A stretch of 64,000 bases of DNA from Streptomyces sp. TRM64462 (GCF_013362995.1 NZ_JABWDV010000420.1:1-64000); one strand, 5' to 3'; positions 42,886 through 52,484 are shown, counted from the first letter of the stretch. A program made the numbers and translations. Notes: generated by a model from the sequence alone, not told the origin.

Positions 42886-42927
42886 CGGCCGCGGTCACCC
42901 GACCGCCACACCGCAGGACCGCCTGAC

Positions 42928-43040
42928 CGCTCGGACCCGCTCAGCCCGCTCGGACCCGCTTCGGCCCGCTCAACCTCGCTCAGCCCCGCTCAGCCCGCTC
43001 AACCTCGCTCAGCCCGCTCAGCCCCGCTCGGCCCGCTCGC
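42928..43040. repeat. Short degenerate tandem repeats before sdhC
   Basis: A stretch of about 113 bases made of 9- to 10-base units close to CCCGCTCAG/CCTCGCTCA, with the longer unit CCCGCTCAACCTCGCTCAG present twice. It ends about 30 bases before the sdhC start. Unit length and imperfect copies point to replication slippage, not a CRISPR array. Confidence 0.7.
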
Positions 43041-43071
43041 CCAGGACACCCGTCACCCCCGGGAGACCTCG

Positions 43072-43902
43072 TTGGCCACAGGTACCGAACCACCCTCCGT
43101 CGACCCGGGCCGAGGCGGCGTCCACAGCGCCGCACGCGCCGCCATCGCGCCCGGCCACCTCCGTACGGACCGGTGGTGGCTCGCGCCCGCGGCCACCGCC
43201 GCCGGACTGCTCGTCTTCGTCGTGTACTCGACATGGCGGGCCTTCGCGAACAGCGACTACTACGCGGCGCCCTACGTCTCGCCGTTCTACTCGCCCTGCC
43301 TCGCCGAGAACTGCGTCCCCATGAAGGCGGGACCCAACTGGGAGATCTTCGGCAGCTGGTGGGGGCTCTCGCCCGCGCTGCTGATCCTGGTCTTCCCGCT
43401 CGGCTTCCGGCTGACCTGCTACTACTACCGCAAGGCCTACTACCGGGGCTTCTGGGCCTCTCCCCCGGCCTGCGCGGTCGCCGAGCCGCACGGCGCGTAC
43501 ACCGGCGAGACCCGCTTCCCGCTGGTCCTGCAGAACGCGCACCGGTACTTCTTCTACGCCGCCGTGCCGGTCGCCGTCATCCTCACGTACGACACGGTGC
43601 TCGCCTTCCGGGACGCCTCGTACGCCTGGGGCCACATGGGCCTCGGAACGCTCGTCTTCCTCGTCAACATCGTGCTGATCTGGGCGTACACCATCTCCTG
43701 CCACTCGTGCCGGCACATCGTCGGCGGGCGCCTGAAGCACTTCTCGAAGCATCCGGTCCGGTACCGGATGTGGACCTGGGTCGGCCGGCTGAACGCCCGC
43801 CACATGCAGCTCGCCTGGGCGTCGCTGCTGAGCGTGGGCCTCGCCGACTTCTACGTGTACCTGCTCGCGACCGGTGCCTTCGACGACCCGAGGTTTTTCT
43901 GA
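43072..43902 (+). CDS. sdhC: Succinate dehydrogenase membrane anchor subunit (Sdh1 type)
   Basis: 276 residues from a TTG start, with GGGAGACC six bases upstream. Five hydrophobic segments, including WWLAPAATAAGLLVFVVY, LSPALLILVFPLGFRLT, YFFYAAVPVAVILTYDTVL, HMGLGTLVFLVNIVLIW and LAWASLLSVGLADFYVYLL. It resembles the single membrane subunit of mycobacterial Sdh1 (Rv0249c-like). Candidate heme or quinone histidines lie in ISCHSCRHIVGG, with a paired cysteine motif CHSCRH. Its TGA overlaps the sdhA start. Confidence 0.85.
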   Translation: MATGTEPPSVDPGRGGVHSAARAAIAPGHLRTDRWWLAPAATAAGLLVFVVYSTWRAFANSDYYAAPYVSPFYSPCLAENCVPMKAGPNWEIFGSWWGLSPALLILVFPLGFRLTCYYYRKAYYRGFWASPPACAVAEPHGAYTGETRFPLVLQNAHRYFFYAAVPVAVILTYDTVLAFRDASYAWGHMGLGTLVFLVNIVLIWAYTISCHSCRHIVGGRLKHFSKHPVRYRMWTWVGRLNARHMQLAWASLLSVGLADFYVYLLATGAFDDPRFF

Positions 43903-45833
43903 TGACGCAGACGGAACGGCAGCAGTGGGACGTCGTCGTGGTCGGTGCGGGCGGCGCCGGGCTGCGCGCCGCGATCGAGGCGCGGGAGCGGGGCGCCCGT
44001 ACGGCCGTCATCTGCAAGTCGCTGTTCGGCAAGGCGCACACGGTGATGGCCGAGGGCGGCATCGCGGCCGCGATGGGCAACGTCAACGCGGGCGACAACT
44101 GGCAGGTCCACTTCCGCGACACCCTGCGCGGCGGCAAGTTCCTCAACCAGTGGCGGATGGCCGAGCTGCACGCGCGCGAAGCGCCCGACCGGGTGTGGGA
44201 GCTGGAGACATGGGGCGCGCTGTTCGACCGTACGAAGGACGGGCGGATCTCGCAGCGCAACTTCGGCGGCCACGAGTACCCGCGGCTCGCGCACGTCGGC
44301 GACCGGACGGGCCTGGAGCTGATCCGTACGCTCCAGCAGAAGACGGTCGCGCTCCAGCAGGAGGACTTCACGGAGTACGGGGACTACGAGGCGCGGCTGA
44401 AGGTCTTCCAGGAGTGCACGGTCACGCGGATCCTGAAGTCCCCGGACGGCAGGGTCTCGGGTGTCTTCTGCTACGACCGCGAGTCCGGCCGCTTCTTCGT
44501 GCTGGAAGCCCCCGCGGTCGTCCTCGCGACGGGCGGGATCGGCAAGTCGTTCAAGGTGACGTCCAACTCGTGGGAGTACACGGGCGACGGGCACGCGCTG
44601 GCGCTGCTCGCCGGGGCGCCGCTGCTGAACATGGAGTTCGTGCAGTTCCACCCGACCGGGATGGTCTGGCCGCCGTCCGTGAAGGGCATCCTCGTCACCG
44701 AGTCGGTGCGCGGCGACGGCGGTGTGCTGCGGAACTCCGACGGCAGGCGGTTCATGTTCGACTACATCCCCGACGTCTTCAAGGACAAGTACGCGGAGAC
44801 GGAGGCGGAGGGCGACCGCTGGTACGACGACCCGGACCACAACCGGCGCCCGCCCGAGCTGCTGCCGCGCGACGAGGTGGCGCGGGCCATCAACACCGAG
44901 GTGAAGGAGGGCCGCGGCTCCCCGCACGGCGGGGTGTACCTGGACATCGCGAGCCGCCTTCCGGCGGAGGAGATCCGGCGCCGGCTGCCGTCGATGTACC
45001 ACCAGTTCAAGGAGCTGGCGGACGTCGACATCACGGCCGAGAACATGGAGGTCGGGCCGACCTGCCACTACGTCATGGGCGGCGTGGCCGTGGACTCGGA
45101 CACCGCCGCGGCGGTGGGCGTGCCGGGGCTGTTCGCGGCGGGCGAGGTGGCCGGCGGGATGCACGGCTCGAACCGGCTGGGCGGCAACTCTCTGTCGGAC
45201 CTGCTGGTCTTCGGGCGCAGGGCGGGCCTGTACGCGGCGGAGTACGCGGCCGGGCTCGCGGCTGCGCGGCCCGCGGTGGACGAGGCGCGCGTGGACGAGG
45301 CGGCGGCGGAGGCGCTGCGCCCGTTCGGCGCGGCGGAGGAGCCCGGTGGGGCCGGTGAAGCGGGCGGCGGCGGCCCGGTCGAGAACCCGTACACCCTCCA
45401 CCAGGAACTCCAGCAGACGATGAACGACCTGGTGGGCATCATCCGGCGCGCGGAGGAGATGGAGCGGGCGCTGGAGAAGCTGGCCGAGCTGCGGAAGCGG
45501 GCGGAGCGTGCCGTGGTCGAGGGCCACCGGCAGTTCAACCCGGGCTGGCACCTGGCGCTCGACCTGCGGAACATGCTGCTGGTCAGCGAGTGCGTGGCGC
45601 GGGCGGCCCTGGAGCGCACGGAGAGCAGGGGCGGGCACACCCGGGAGGACCATCCGGCGATGGACCGGGAGTGGCGGCGGGTGAACCTGCTGTGCCGGCT
45701 CGCGGCGGCCCGCGACGGCGCCTGGATCGATCTCGAACGGGTGGCCACCGAGCCCGTACGGGCGGACCTGCTCGCCCTGTTCGACAAGGAGGAGCTGGTC
45801 AAGTACCTCGCCGATGAGGAGCTGCACGCATGA
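43902..45833 (+). CDS. sdhA: Succinate dehydrogenase/fumarate reductase flavoprotein subunit
   Basis: 643 residues from the ATG at 43902, overlapping the sdhC stop. N-terminal FAD-binding VVVVGAGGAGLRAAIEA, covalent-FAD histidine in GKAHTVMAEGGIAAA, substrate-binding region FVQFHPTGMVWP and ESVRGDGGVLRN, and C-terminal HGSNRLGGNSLSDLLVFGRRAG. A short Gly/Glu-rich insert (EEPGGAGEAGGGG) is near residue 480. It oxidises succinate to fumarate in the TCA cycle. It is coupled to sdhB by a four-base overlap. Confidence 0.95.
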   Translation: MTQTERQQWDVVVVGAGGAGLRAAIEARERGARTAVICKSLFGKAHTVMAEGGIAAAMGNVNAGDNWQVHFRDTLRGGKFLNQWRMAELHAREAPDRVWELETWGALFDRTKDGRISQRNFGGHEYPRLAHVGDRTGLELIRTLQQKTVALQQEDFTEYGDYEARLKVFQECTVTRILKSPDGRVSGVFCYDRESGRFFVLEAPAVVLATGGIGKSFKVTSNSWEYTGDGHALALLAGAPLLNMEFVQFHPTGMVWPPSVKGILVTESVRGDGGVLRNSDGRRFMFDYIPDVFKDKYAETEAEGDRWYDDPDHNRRPPELLPRDEVARAINTEVKEGRGSPHGGVYLDIASRLPAEEIRRRLPSMYHQFKELADVDITAENMEVGPTCHYVMGGVAVDSDTAAAVGVPGLFAAGEVAGGMHGSNRLGGNSLSDLLVFGRRAGLYAAEYAAGLAAARPAVDEARVDEAAAEALRPFGAAEEPGGAGEAGGGGPVENPYTLHQELQQTMNDLVGIIRRAEEMERALEKLAELRKRAERAVVEGHRQFNPGWHLALDLRNMLLVSECVARAALERTESRGGHTREDHPAMDREWRRVNLLCRLAAARDGAWIDLERVATEPVRADLLALFDKEELVKYLADEELHA

Positions 45834-46600
45834 CGTCGTACGAGGCTCACTTCAAGGTGTGGCGCGGGGACGCGCGGGGCGGCGCCCTGCAGGACTTCTC
45901 CGTGGAGGTGAACGACGGCGAGGTCGTCCTGGACGTCATCCACCGGCTCCAGGCGACCCGGACGCCCGACCTGGCGGTCCGCTGGAACTGCAAGGCCGGC
46001 AAGTGCGGCTCGTGCAGCGCCGAGATCAACGGGCGGCCGCGGCTGCTGTGCATGACGCGGATGTCGGTGTTCACCCGGGAGGAGACCGTGACGGTGACAC
46101 CGCTGCGGGCGTTCCCGGTGGTGCGGGACCTGGTGACGGACGTGTCGTACAACTATGCGAAGGCGCGGGAGGTCCCGGCGTTCGTACCGCCGCCGGGGAT
46201 GGCGCCGGGCGACTACCGGATGCACCAGATGGACGTGGAGCGGGGGCAGGAGTTCCGCAAGTGCATCGAGTGCTTCCTGTGCCAGGACACCTGCCATGTG
46301 GTGCGGGACCACGAGGAGAACAAGGCGGCCTTCGCGGGCCCGCGCTTCCTCATGCGCGTCGCGGAGCTCGACATGCACCCGCTGGACGCGGCCGCCGAGA
46401 CGGGCCTGGACCGCAAGCGCACGGCCCAGGAGGAGCACGGGCTGGGCTACTGCAACATCACCAAGTGCTGCACGGAGGTCTGCCCCGAGGGCATCAAGAT
46501 CACCGACAACGCGCTGATCCCGCTGAAGGAGCGGACGGTGGACCGCAAGTACGACCCGCTGGTGTGGCTGGGCAGCAAGATCCGGCGGCGGGGCGAGTGA
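45830..46600 (+). CDS. sdhB: Succinate dehydrogenase iron-sulfur subunit
   Basis: 256 residues. The N-terminal plant-type ferredoxin domain binds [2Fe-2S] with CKAGKCGSCSAEINGRPRLLC. The C-terminal domain carries CIECFLCQDTCHV and YCNITKCCTEVCPEG for [4Fe-4S] and [3Fe-4S] clusters. It carries electrons from the flavoprotein to the membrane quinone. The start overlaps the sdhA stop (ATGA). sdhCAB forms one operon, as in mycobacterial Sdh1. Confidence 0.95.
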   Translation: MTSYEAHFKVWRGDARGGALQDFSVEVNDGEVVLDVIHRLQATRTPDLAVRWNCKAGKCGSCSAEINGRPRLLCMTRMSVFTREETVTVTPLRAFPVVRDLVTDVSYNYAKAREVPAFVPPPGMAPGDYRMHQMDVERGQEFRKCIECFLCQDTCHVVRDHEENKAAFAGPRFLMRVAELDMHPLDAAAETGLDRKRTAQEEHGLGYCNITKCCTEVCPEGIKITDNALIPLKERTVDRKYDPLVWLGSKIRRRGE

Positions 46601-46817
46601 GGAGGAGGGCTACACCGGTTCGACTCTCACGGCGGAGCCCGCCAGCAGAAGAGCGCGGGCGGCGGAGATGAGCTCGTCGTCCGTGTGAACGAGCCGGATC
46701 CTGAGAAGCGCCCAGTCCCACAGGGCCGCAGCTCGTGCCCCGTCGTGCTGGGTTCCATGCGAGGCCGGGACCGTCGTCCGGTCGCGGGGGTACCGGGGGC
46801 GGCTTAGCCTCGCTGGT

Positions 46818-49001
46818 GTGACGCGGAGAGCCGCCGGGGTCCTCGGGGCCCTGCTTCTGGTGGTGGCGTGGTGGCTGGTGGGGCCCGCCGCCGGGGGCGG
46901 GCGCGCCGAGGAGCCGGGGCCGCTGGCCGCGCAGGGGCAGATCACCGACCGCGTGGACGCCCTGAGCGTGCGGGCGCAGGACGTGGCGCGGGCGCTGGAC
47001 GCGCTGTACGACGAGCACCGGCTGCGGCTGTTCGTGGTGTACGTACAGGACTTCTCCGGGCGGTCGGGGCAGGAGTGGGCCGAGGCGACGGCGAACCGCA
47101 ACGGGCTGGGCGCGAACGACGTGCTGCTGGCGGTGGCGACACAGGACCGGCGGTACGGGTACGCGGCGGATCCCGGCGGCCGGTTGTCGCCGGGTCAGCT
47201 CGACGACGTGGCCCGTGTGGCGGTGGAGCCCGCGCTGCGCGAGAACGACTGGGCCGGGGCGGCGATCGGCGCGGCGGAGGGGTACGGGGCGGTGCTGGCG
47301 GGGCGTCCGGTGCCCGAGCCCGTGGTCACGCCGGGCCCGCCGGACCCGGGGGCGGACGGCACGTCCGGTGCGGACCTGGTGCTGCCGGTGGTGCTGGTCG
47401 CCGGGGCGGCGGCGCTGGCCGCGTACGGGTACGTGAAGCGGCGGCGCCGTACCGAGACCCGTACGACGCCGCACGGCGGGGTGCAGCCGCCGGACTTCGC
47501 GGAGCTGGACGCGCGGGCCGGCACGGCGCTGGTCGCGGTGGACGACGCCGTACGCACCAGCCGCGAGGAGCTCGGGTTCGCCGTGGCGCAGTTCGGCGAC
47601 GAGGCGGCGCGGCCGTTCGCCGAGGCGCTGGCATACGCGGAACGGGAACTGGCGACGGCGTTCCGGCTCCGGCAGCAGGTGGACGACGGGTACCCGGCGG
47701 ACGAGGTGACCCGGCGGGCGATGCTGGAGGAGATCGCCGCGCGGTGCGCGGACGCGGACCGCCGCCTCGACGAGGAGGCCGCCGCGTTCGACCGCCTCCG
47801 CGACCTGGAGCGCAACGCCCCGGACGTCCTGGCCGCCGCCGAAACCACGCCGGCCGATCTGTCGGGCCGCGTCGACACGGCGGATGCGGCCCTCGTGGCG
47901 ATGCGCCGCCGCTACGCCGAGTCGGCTGCGGCCCCGGTCTCGTCGGCCCCGGAACAGGCCCGCGAACGCCTCGCCTTCGCCACCGACAACCTGGCCCGGG
48001 CCCGCGAGGCCCTGCCACCACCGCCCACGGCCGAGACGCCGCCCGGGGAAACCGGGGCGACCGAGGGCGGTGGCCCGCGGGCCGTCCCCGGGCCGGGTAC
48101 CGAGGGTGAGGCGGTGAGCAGTGCGGCCGGCGCGGCCGACGCCGTCGGGGAGGGGCCCCGGGGCGTGGGAGCCGGGACGGGACCGGGTACCGGGGCGGTG
48201 CCCGGGGCCGCTGTGGCCGCTGTTCATGTGCGGGCCGCCGAGGGGGCGTTGGAGCAGGTGGCGCGGCTGGTGGAGGCGGTGGACCGGCGGGCCCGTGAGC
48301 TGGCCGAGGCCGCAGGGAAGCTGCCGGGGGCGCTGGCCGACGCGGAGGCGGACCTCGCGGAGGCACGGGAGGCGCTGAAGGGGCTGCCCGAGGGCGCGGC
48401 GGCGGTCGAGCTGCGGGGGCGTATCGCCCGGGTCGAGTCGGTCACCGGGGACGTACGCCGGGCGGTGGACGCGGAGCGGTACGACCCGGTCGACGCGCTG
48501 CGCCGGGTCGAGGAGGCGGACGCGGCACTCGACGAGGCGCTGGACCGGGAGCGGCGGGACGCCCGGCGGGCGCGCGCGTTCCTCGAACAGGCGCTGCTGA
48601 CGGCGCGTTCGGCGGTGGGCGCGGCGGACGACTACGTGACCACGCACCGGGGCGCCGTGGGCAGCCAGGCCCGCACCCGCCTGGCCGAGGCACGACGACG
48701 GCTCGCGGAGGCACAGGAGCCGGAGGAGGCACAGGAGCCGGAGGGCGAGTCGCCCGGGCTGGGCGGCGCGTTGCGGGCGGCGCAGGAGGCCGGTGCGCTC
48801 GCCCGGGAGGCGCAGGGCATCGCCGAGCAGGACGTACGGCTCCACGGGGCGGCCGCCGCCGGTCCCGGCGGTGCCGTGCTGGGCGGGATCCTCCTCGGCG
48901 GGCCGCTCGACGACGGCGCCCGGCAGCGCGGCGAGACCCGCGCGCCCGGGCGCTACGGCGGCGCGGGGACACGCGGGCGGCTGGGCGGCGGCCGCTTCTG
49001 A
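46818..49001 (+). CDS. TPM-domain membrane protein with long coiled-coil C-terminus
   Basis: 727 residues, GTG start. Signal/anchor helix (GVLGALLLVVAWWLVGPAAGGG), then a TPM domain (VDALSVRAQDVARALDALY; RLFVVYVQDFSGRSGQEWAE; NDVLLAVATQDRRYGYAADPGG), a second membrane helix (LVLPVVLVAGAAALAAYGYV), and a cytoplasmic part of about 500 residues rich in Ala, Glu and Arg, with predicted coiled coils broken by Pro/Gly-rich linkers (about residues 395-470). TPM (YgcG-like) domains occur in membrane proteins of uncertain enzymatic role. It is conserved in streptomycetes; function unknown. No Shine-Dalgarno was seen, so it may be leaderless. Confidence 0.82.
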   Translation: MTRRAAGVLGALLLVVAWWLVGPAAGGGRAEEPGPLAAQGQITDRVDALSVRAQDVARALDALYDEHRLRLFVVYVQDFSGRSGQEWAEATANRNGLGANDVLLAVATQDRRYGYAADPGGRLSPGQLDDVARVAVEPALRENDWAGAAIGAAEGYGAVLAGRPVPEPVVTPGPPDPGADGTSGADLVLPVVLVAGAAALAAYGYVKRRRRTETRTTPHGGVQPPDFAELDARAGTALVAVDDAVRTSREELGFAVAQFGDEAARPFAEALAYAERELATAFRLRQQVDDGYPADEVTRRAMLEEIAARCADADRRLDEEAAAFDRLRDLERNAPDVLAAAETTPADLSGRVDTADAALVAMRRRYAESAAAPVSSAPEQARERLAFATDNLARAREALPPPPTAETPPGETGATEGGGPRAVPGPGTEGEAVSSAAGAADAVGEGPRGVGAGTGPGTGAVPGAAVAAVHVRAAEGALEQVARLVEAVDRRARELAEAAGKLPGALADAEADLAEAREALKGLPEGAAAVELRGRIARVESVTGDVRRAVDAERYDPVDALRRVEEADAALDEALDRERRDARRARAFLEQALLTARSAVGAADDYVTTHRGAVGSQARTRLAEARRRLAEAQEPEEAQEPEGESPGLGGALRAAQEAGALAREAQGIAEQDVRLHGAAAAGPGGAVLGGILLGGPLDDGARQRGETRAPGRYGGAGTRGRLGGGRF

Positions 49002-49002
49002 C

Positions 49003-49019
49003 GCCCGCGCGCCGCGGGC
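49003..49019 (+). terminator. Short hairpin after the TPM gene
   Basis: GCCCGCG/CGCGGGC with loop CGC directly after the stop at 49001. The stem is short, so termination is only suggested. Confidence 0.4.
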
Positions 49020-49100
49020 CTGGTCGGCCCCGGCTCCGGACCGGACCCGGACCCGCAGCCCACAGGACATCCGTTCGGCTTCGTACCGCCGGACGTCCGC

Positions 49101-51749
49101 TCAGAACATGCTCAGGAGCTGGTCCACCGTCGGCTCGCCCGCCGACCCGTCGCCGTGCGGGAGGCCCAGTTCGAACCAGACCGTCTTGCCGCGCGGCGTG
49201 CGGCGCGAACCCCAGCCGGCGCTGAGGAGGCCGACGAGCTGGAGCCCGCGGCCGCCCTCGTCCGTGTCGCGGGCGCGGCGGCGCCGCGGCTGGACCAGGC
49301 CGGCGTCCCACACCTCGCACACCAGCGTGCGGTCGCGCAGCAGCCGCAGCCTGATCTCGCCCTCGCCGTACCGCAGGGCGTTGGTGACGAGTTCGCTGAC
49401 GAGCAGTTCGACCGTGTCGATCAGGGACTCCAGCCCCCAGTCGGTCAGCCGCCCGCGTGCCAGCTCGCGCGCCCGTCCCACCGAGCGCGGCTCGCGCGGC
49501 AGCCGCCAGTCGCCGACGGCCTCGGCAGGGAGGCCGCGGATGCGGGCCATCAGCAGCGCGATGTCGTCCTGGCCGTGCCGGGTGTCGAGGGTGCCGAGGA
49601 CGTGGTCGCAGACGTCCTCCAGCGGCCGCCCCGCGTCGGCGAGGGCGCGGCGGAACGCCTGGAGGCCCTCCTCCAGCGGGTGGTCGCGGGACTCCACGAG
49701 CCCGTCCGTGTACAGCGCCAGCAGCGCGCCCTCCGGCAGCTCGACCTCGACCTCCTCGAACGGCTCCCCGCCGACGCCCAGCGGCATCCCCGGCGGCACG
49801 TCGAGCAGCAGCGCCTCCTCGCCCGGCTCCACCAGCACCGGGGGCAGGTGGCCGGCGTTGGCGAACGTACAGCGGCGGGTGACCGCGTCGTACACGGCGT
49901 ACACGCACGTCGCGAGGTACACCTCCGACAGCTCGGGTCCCCGCGACCCGCGTGCCGACCGCGACGACTGCGCCCCGATGGGCGCGCCCAGGCCGCGGGC
50001 GATCTCGTCGAGGTGGGACAGCACCTCGGCGGGCTCCAGGTCGAGCTGCGCCAGGGTGCGTACGGCGGTGCGGAGTTCGCCCATGGCGACGGCGGCGCGC
50101 AGGCCGCGCCCCATGACGTCGCCGACGACGAGGGCGGTGCGGTGTCCGGGGAGTTCGATGACGTCGAACCAGTCGCCTCCGACCTCGGTGGCGGCGTTGC
50201 CCGGCAGGTAGCGGCAGGCGATGTCGAGGCCGGCCGCCTCCGGGTCGCCGGGCGGCAGCAGGCTGCGCTGGAGGATCAACGCCCGCTCGTGCTCGCGCCG
50301 GTAGAGGCGGGCGTTGTCGATGCAGACGGCGGCGCGTGCGGCAAGTTCGACGGCGAGCGCCCGGTCCCGCTCCCCGAAGGGCTCGCTGCCCTTCGTACGG
50401 GAGAACTGGACGAGTCCGACGACGGTGTCGTGCGCGACCATCGGCACGGCGAGGGTCGACTGGACGAGGTCGCCGTCCGGGGCGGCGACGACCTGGGGCC
50501 GGCCGGTGCGCAGCGCCTTGGCGCAGGGCGAGTTGAACGGGTAGCGGTGTACGGCTCCGACCTGCGTCGGCCCGGTGTCGCAGCACGCCCCGTCGGGCGG
50601 CGTGGCAGCCGTGGCGCCGGTGGCGGCCGTGGCGCCGGTGGCGCCGGTGCCGGTCGCTGCCGCAGCCGCCGGCGCCGGCACGTGCGCCGGCACTGGCGTG
50701 TTTGCCGTACCGCCCGTCAGCAGCGCGTCGGACACCGCGCTGGCGAAGGCGACCCTGCGCAGTTCGGCGGTGGGCCCCGCGGGCTGCCCGGGCGGGGCCT
50801 CGTCGCCGGTGAGGAGACCCTGGTAGAGGTCGACGGACGCGAGGTCGCAGAAGCCGGGTACGGCGACGTCGAGGAGTTCGCGTGCGGTGGTCTCCAGGTC
50901 GAGGGAGTTGCCGATGCGGGCGCCGGCCTCGTTGAGGAGGGCCAGGTTGCGGCGGGCGCTGGCGGCCTCGCGGGCGGCGTTGTCGCGGCGTGTGACGTCG
51001 ATACCGAGCCCGGCGACGCCGATCGGGCGGCCGGCGCCGCTGTGGACGCGGTACAGGTTGATGGACCAGTGGCGGCGGTCGGTGCCGCCCGGGACGGCGC
51101 CGGCGATCTGGAGGTCGGTGACGGCCTCGCCGGTCTCCAGGACCTGGCGGAGCGCGGCGGTCATCCGGTCCGCCTCGGCGCGCGGCAGGTAGTCGTGGAC
51201 GGTGCGGCCGCGGTGGTCGTCGGCGCTGCCGCCGAAGACGGTGGCGAACCGCTGGTTGGCCCGCTGGACCGTCAGATCCGTGCCGAACAGCAGGAAGCCG
51301 AAGGGCGATTGACCGAAAATGGCCTGTGACGACGCCAGGTCTGTCTCTATCCGGCGTAGGGCGCGTACGTCGACGGCGATGCAGAGCGCGCCGCGTTCGC
51401 CGTGCTCCGTCTCGGTCGGCATGACGTACACCTCGGCGAGGCCGTGTGCGTAGCGCTCCCCCGGGATGCGGAAGGGGACGAGGCCCGTCCACTCCTTGCC
51501 GTCGAGGATCTCGGCGACCTTGCGGTGGCCCCTGGGGCGGAGTTCGGCGGGGATGAAGGCCTCGACGGGGTCCATGCCCCGTACGTCGTCGGCCGGGATC
51601 CCGAACAGTTCGGCGGCCCGCAGACTCCACTGGTCGACCAGCCCGTCGGGGCCGATGGAGAAGGACGCGACTCTGATGTAGTCGTAGATCGAGCCAGGCG
51701 GGCTGCTCTGCCACATGACGCCGTTCGCCGTCTCAGGTATCTCGCTCAT
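49101..51749 (-). CDS. PAS-PAS-GAF SpoIIE phosphatase with RsbW-like ATPase domain
   Basis: 882 residues. PAS domains cover about 25-120 and 130-250, then a GAF domain (about 270-470) interrupted by an Ala/Thr/Gly-rich low-complexity loop (ATGATGATAATGATAATPPD). A SpoIIE/PP2C phosphatase domain follows (about 500-715: TEVGGDWFDVIELPGHRTALVVGDVMGRG; QDDIALLMARI). A C-terminal HATPase_c_2 kinase-like domain ends the protein (about 735-865: LLVSELVTNALRYGEGE; DEGGRGLQLVGLLSAGWG). Such proteins act in partner-switching control of sigma factors by dephosphorylating anti-anti-sigma proteins, and their ATPase domain can rephosphorylate them. The sensed signal is unknown. An independent RsbW-like ATPase gene lies just upstream. 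Confidence 0.9.
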   Translation of the reverse strand: MSEIPETANGVMWQSSPPGSIYDYIRVASFSIGPDGLVDQWSLRAAELFGIPADDVRGMDPVEAFIPAELRPRGHRKVAEILDGKEWTGLVPFRIPGERYAHGLAEVYVMPTETEHGERGALCIAVDVRALRRIETDLASSQAIFGQSPFGFLLFGTDLTVQRANQRFATVFGGSADDHRGRTVHDYLPRAEADRMTAALRQVLETGEAVTDLQIAGAVPGGTDRRHWSINLYRVHSGAGRPIGVAGLGIDVTRRDNAAREAASARRNLALLNEAGARIGNSLDLETTARELLDVAVPGFCDLASVDLYQGLLTGDEAPPGQPAGPTAELRRVAFASAVSDALLTGGTANTPVPAHVPAPAAAAATGTGATGATAATGATAATPPDGACCDTGPTQVGAVHRYPFNSPCAKALRTGRPQVVAAPDGDLVQSTLAVPMVAHDTVVGLVQFSRTKGSEPFGERDRALAVELAARAAVCIDNARLYRREHERALILQRSLLPPGDPEAAGLDIACRYLPGNAATEVGGDWFDVIELPGHRTALVVGDVMGRGLRAAVAMGELRTAVRTLAQLDLEPAEVLSHLDEIARGLGAPIGAQSSRSARGSRGPELSEVYLATCVYAVYDAVTRRCTFANAGHLPPVLVEPGEEALLLDVPPGMPLGVGGEPFEEVEVELPEGALLALYTDGLVESRDHPLEEGLQAFRRALADAGRPLEDVCDHVLGTLDTRHGQDDIALLMARIRGLPAEAVGDWRLPREPRSVGRARELARGRLTDWGLESLIDTVELLVSELVTNALRYGEGEIRLRLLRDRTLVCEVWDAGLVQPRRRRARDTDEGGRGLQLVGLLSAGWGSRRTPRGKTVWFELGLPHGDGSAGEPTVDQLLSMF

Positions 51750-51896
51750 GCGACCGTCCCCTCCAGCTCACCGCACCGGACCGGCCATTCCCGCAGTATT
51801 CAGCACTACGGCCCGTGTCGGCACGCCGTTCACGATCACAGGGTGGTCTCGTTCGTTTCAAGCCGAGCCTGCGGTGATCGTTGTCCCTTCCCTCTT

Positions 51897-52427
51897 CTAA
51901 CCCGGGAGGGCCAGCTCGAACCACACCGTCTTGCCCGACCTGCCCTTACGGGTGCCCCAGCGGCGTGCGGTGCAGGCGACGAGCTGCAGTCCGCGGCCGC
52001 CCTCGTCGTCGGGTCCCGCGGTGCGCGCGTGGGGCGGATCCGGAAGTGGATCGGACACCTCCACGAGGAGGGCCGGGCGGGAGCTGCGGGACACGTAGGG
52101 GTCGTCGTCGGGCGGTACGCGCACGAGCCGCACCCCGATCGGACCGTAGGCGTACCGCAGGGAATTGGTCACGAGCTCGCTCACCAGCAGCACCGTCACA
52201 TCGCCGAGTGCGGCGTCGAGCTGCCAGGCGCGGAGGGTGTCGCGGACGACATGGCGGGCGGTGCGCACCGAGTCGAGCTCACCGGGGAAGGTCCACTCGA
52301 CGCATTCGCCTTCTGTGTCGATCACGCCGCTCACTTCCCCGGACCACGAGCAGACCACGTCCGATTTCGGGTGGTTAATCAGCACATACCCGATATTGGG
52401 GGCGGCGTATCGCGCGGGCGGGCGCAT
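51897..52427 (-). CDS. ATP-binding protein (RsbW-like HATPase)
   Basis: About 176 residues if started at the ATG at 52427; the exact start is uncertain because no strong ribosome site was seen. The GHKL-type fold includes the N-box VTVLLVSELVTNSLRYAYG and the G-boxes PDDEGGRGLQLVACTARRWGTR. Similar anti-sigma kinase-like ATPases are numerous in streptomycetes. It is close in sequence to the C-terminal domain of the SpoIIE protein downstream (shared SGKTVWFEL ending), suggesting common origin and possibly shared targets. Separated from that gene by about 150 bases. Confidence 0.8.
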   Translation of the reverse strand: MRPPARYAAPNIGYVLINHPKSDVVCSWSGEVSGVIDTEGECVEWTFPGELDSVRTARHVVRDTLRAWQLDAALGDVTVLLVSELVTNSLRYAYGPIGVRLVRVPPDDDPYVSRSSRPALLVEVSDPLPDPPHARTAGPDDEGGRGLQLVACTARRWGTRKGRSGKTVWFELALPG

Positions 52428-52484
52428 GGTGGCACGAACGGCGTACGGATGGGGCGGCGCGCGCCCTCTGCGCCCCACGCCGCG

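Noticed and set aside
42928..43040. Tandem repeats as a CRISPR array
   Set aside because: Units are 9-10 bases, degenerate, without unique spacers, and no cas gene is near.
48442..51714. A 1090-codon open frame on the minus strand
   Set aside because: It is out of frame with the SpoIIE phosphatase, is extremely Arg/Pro-rich, and shows no domain.
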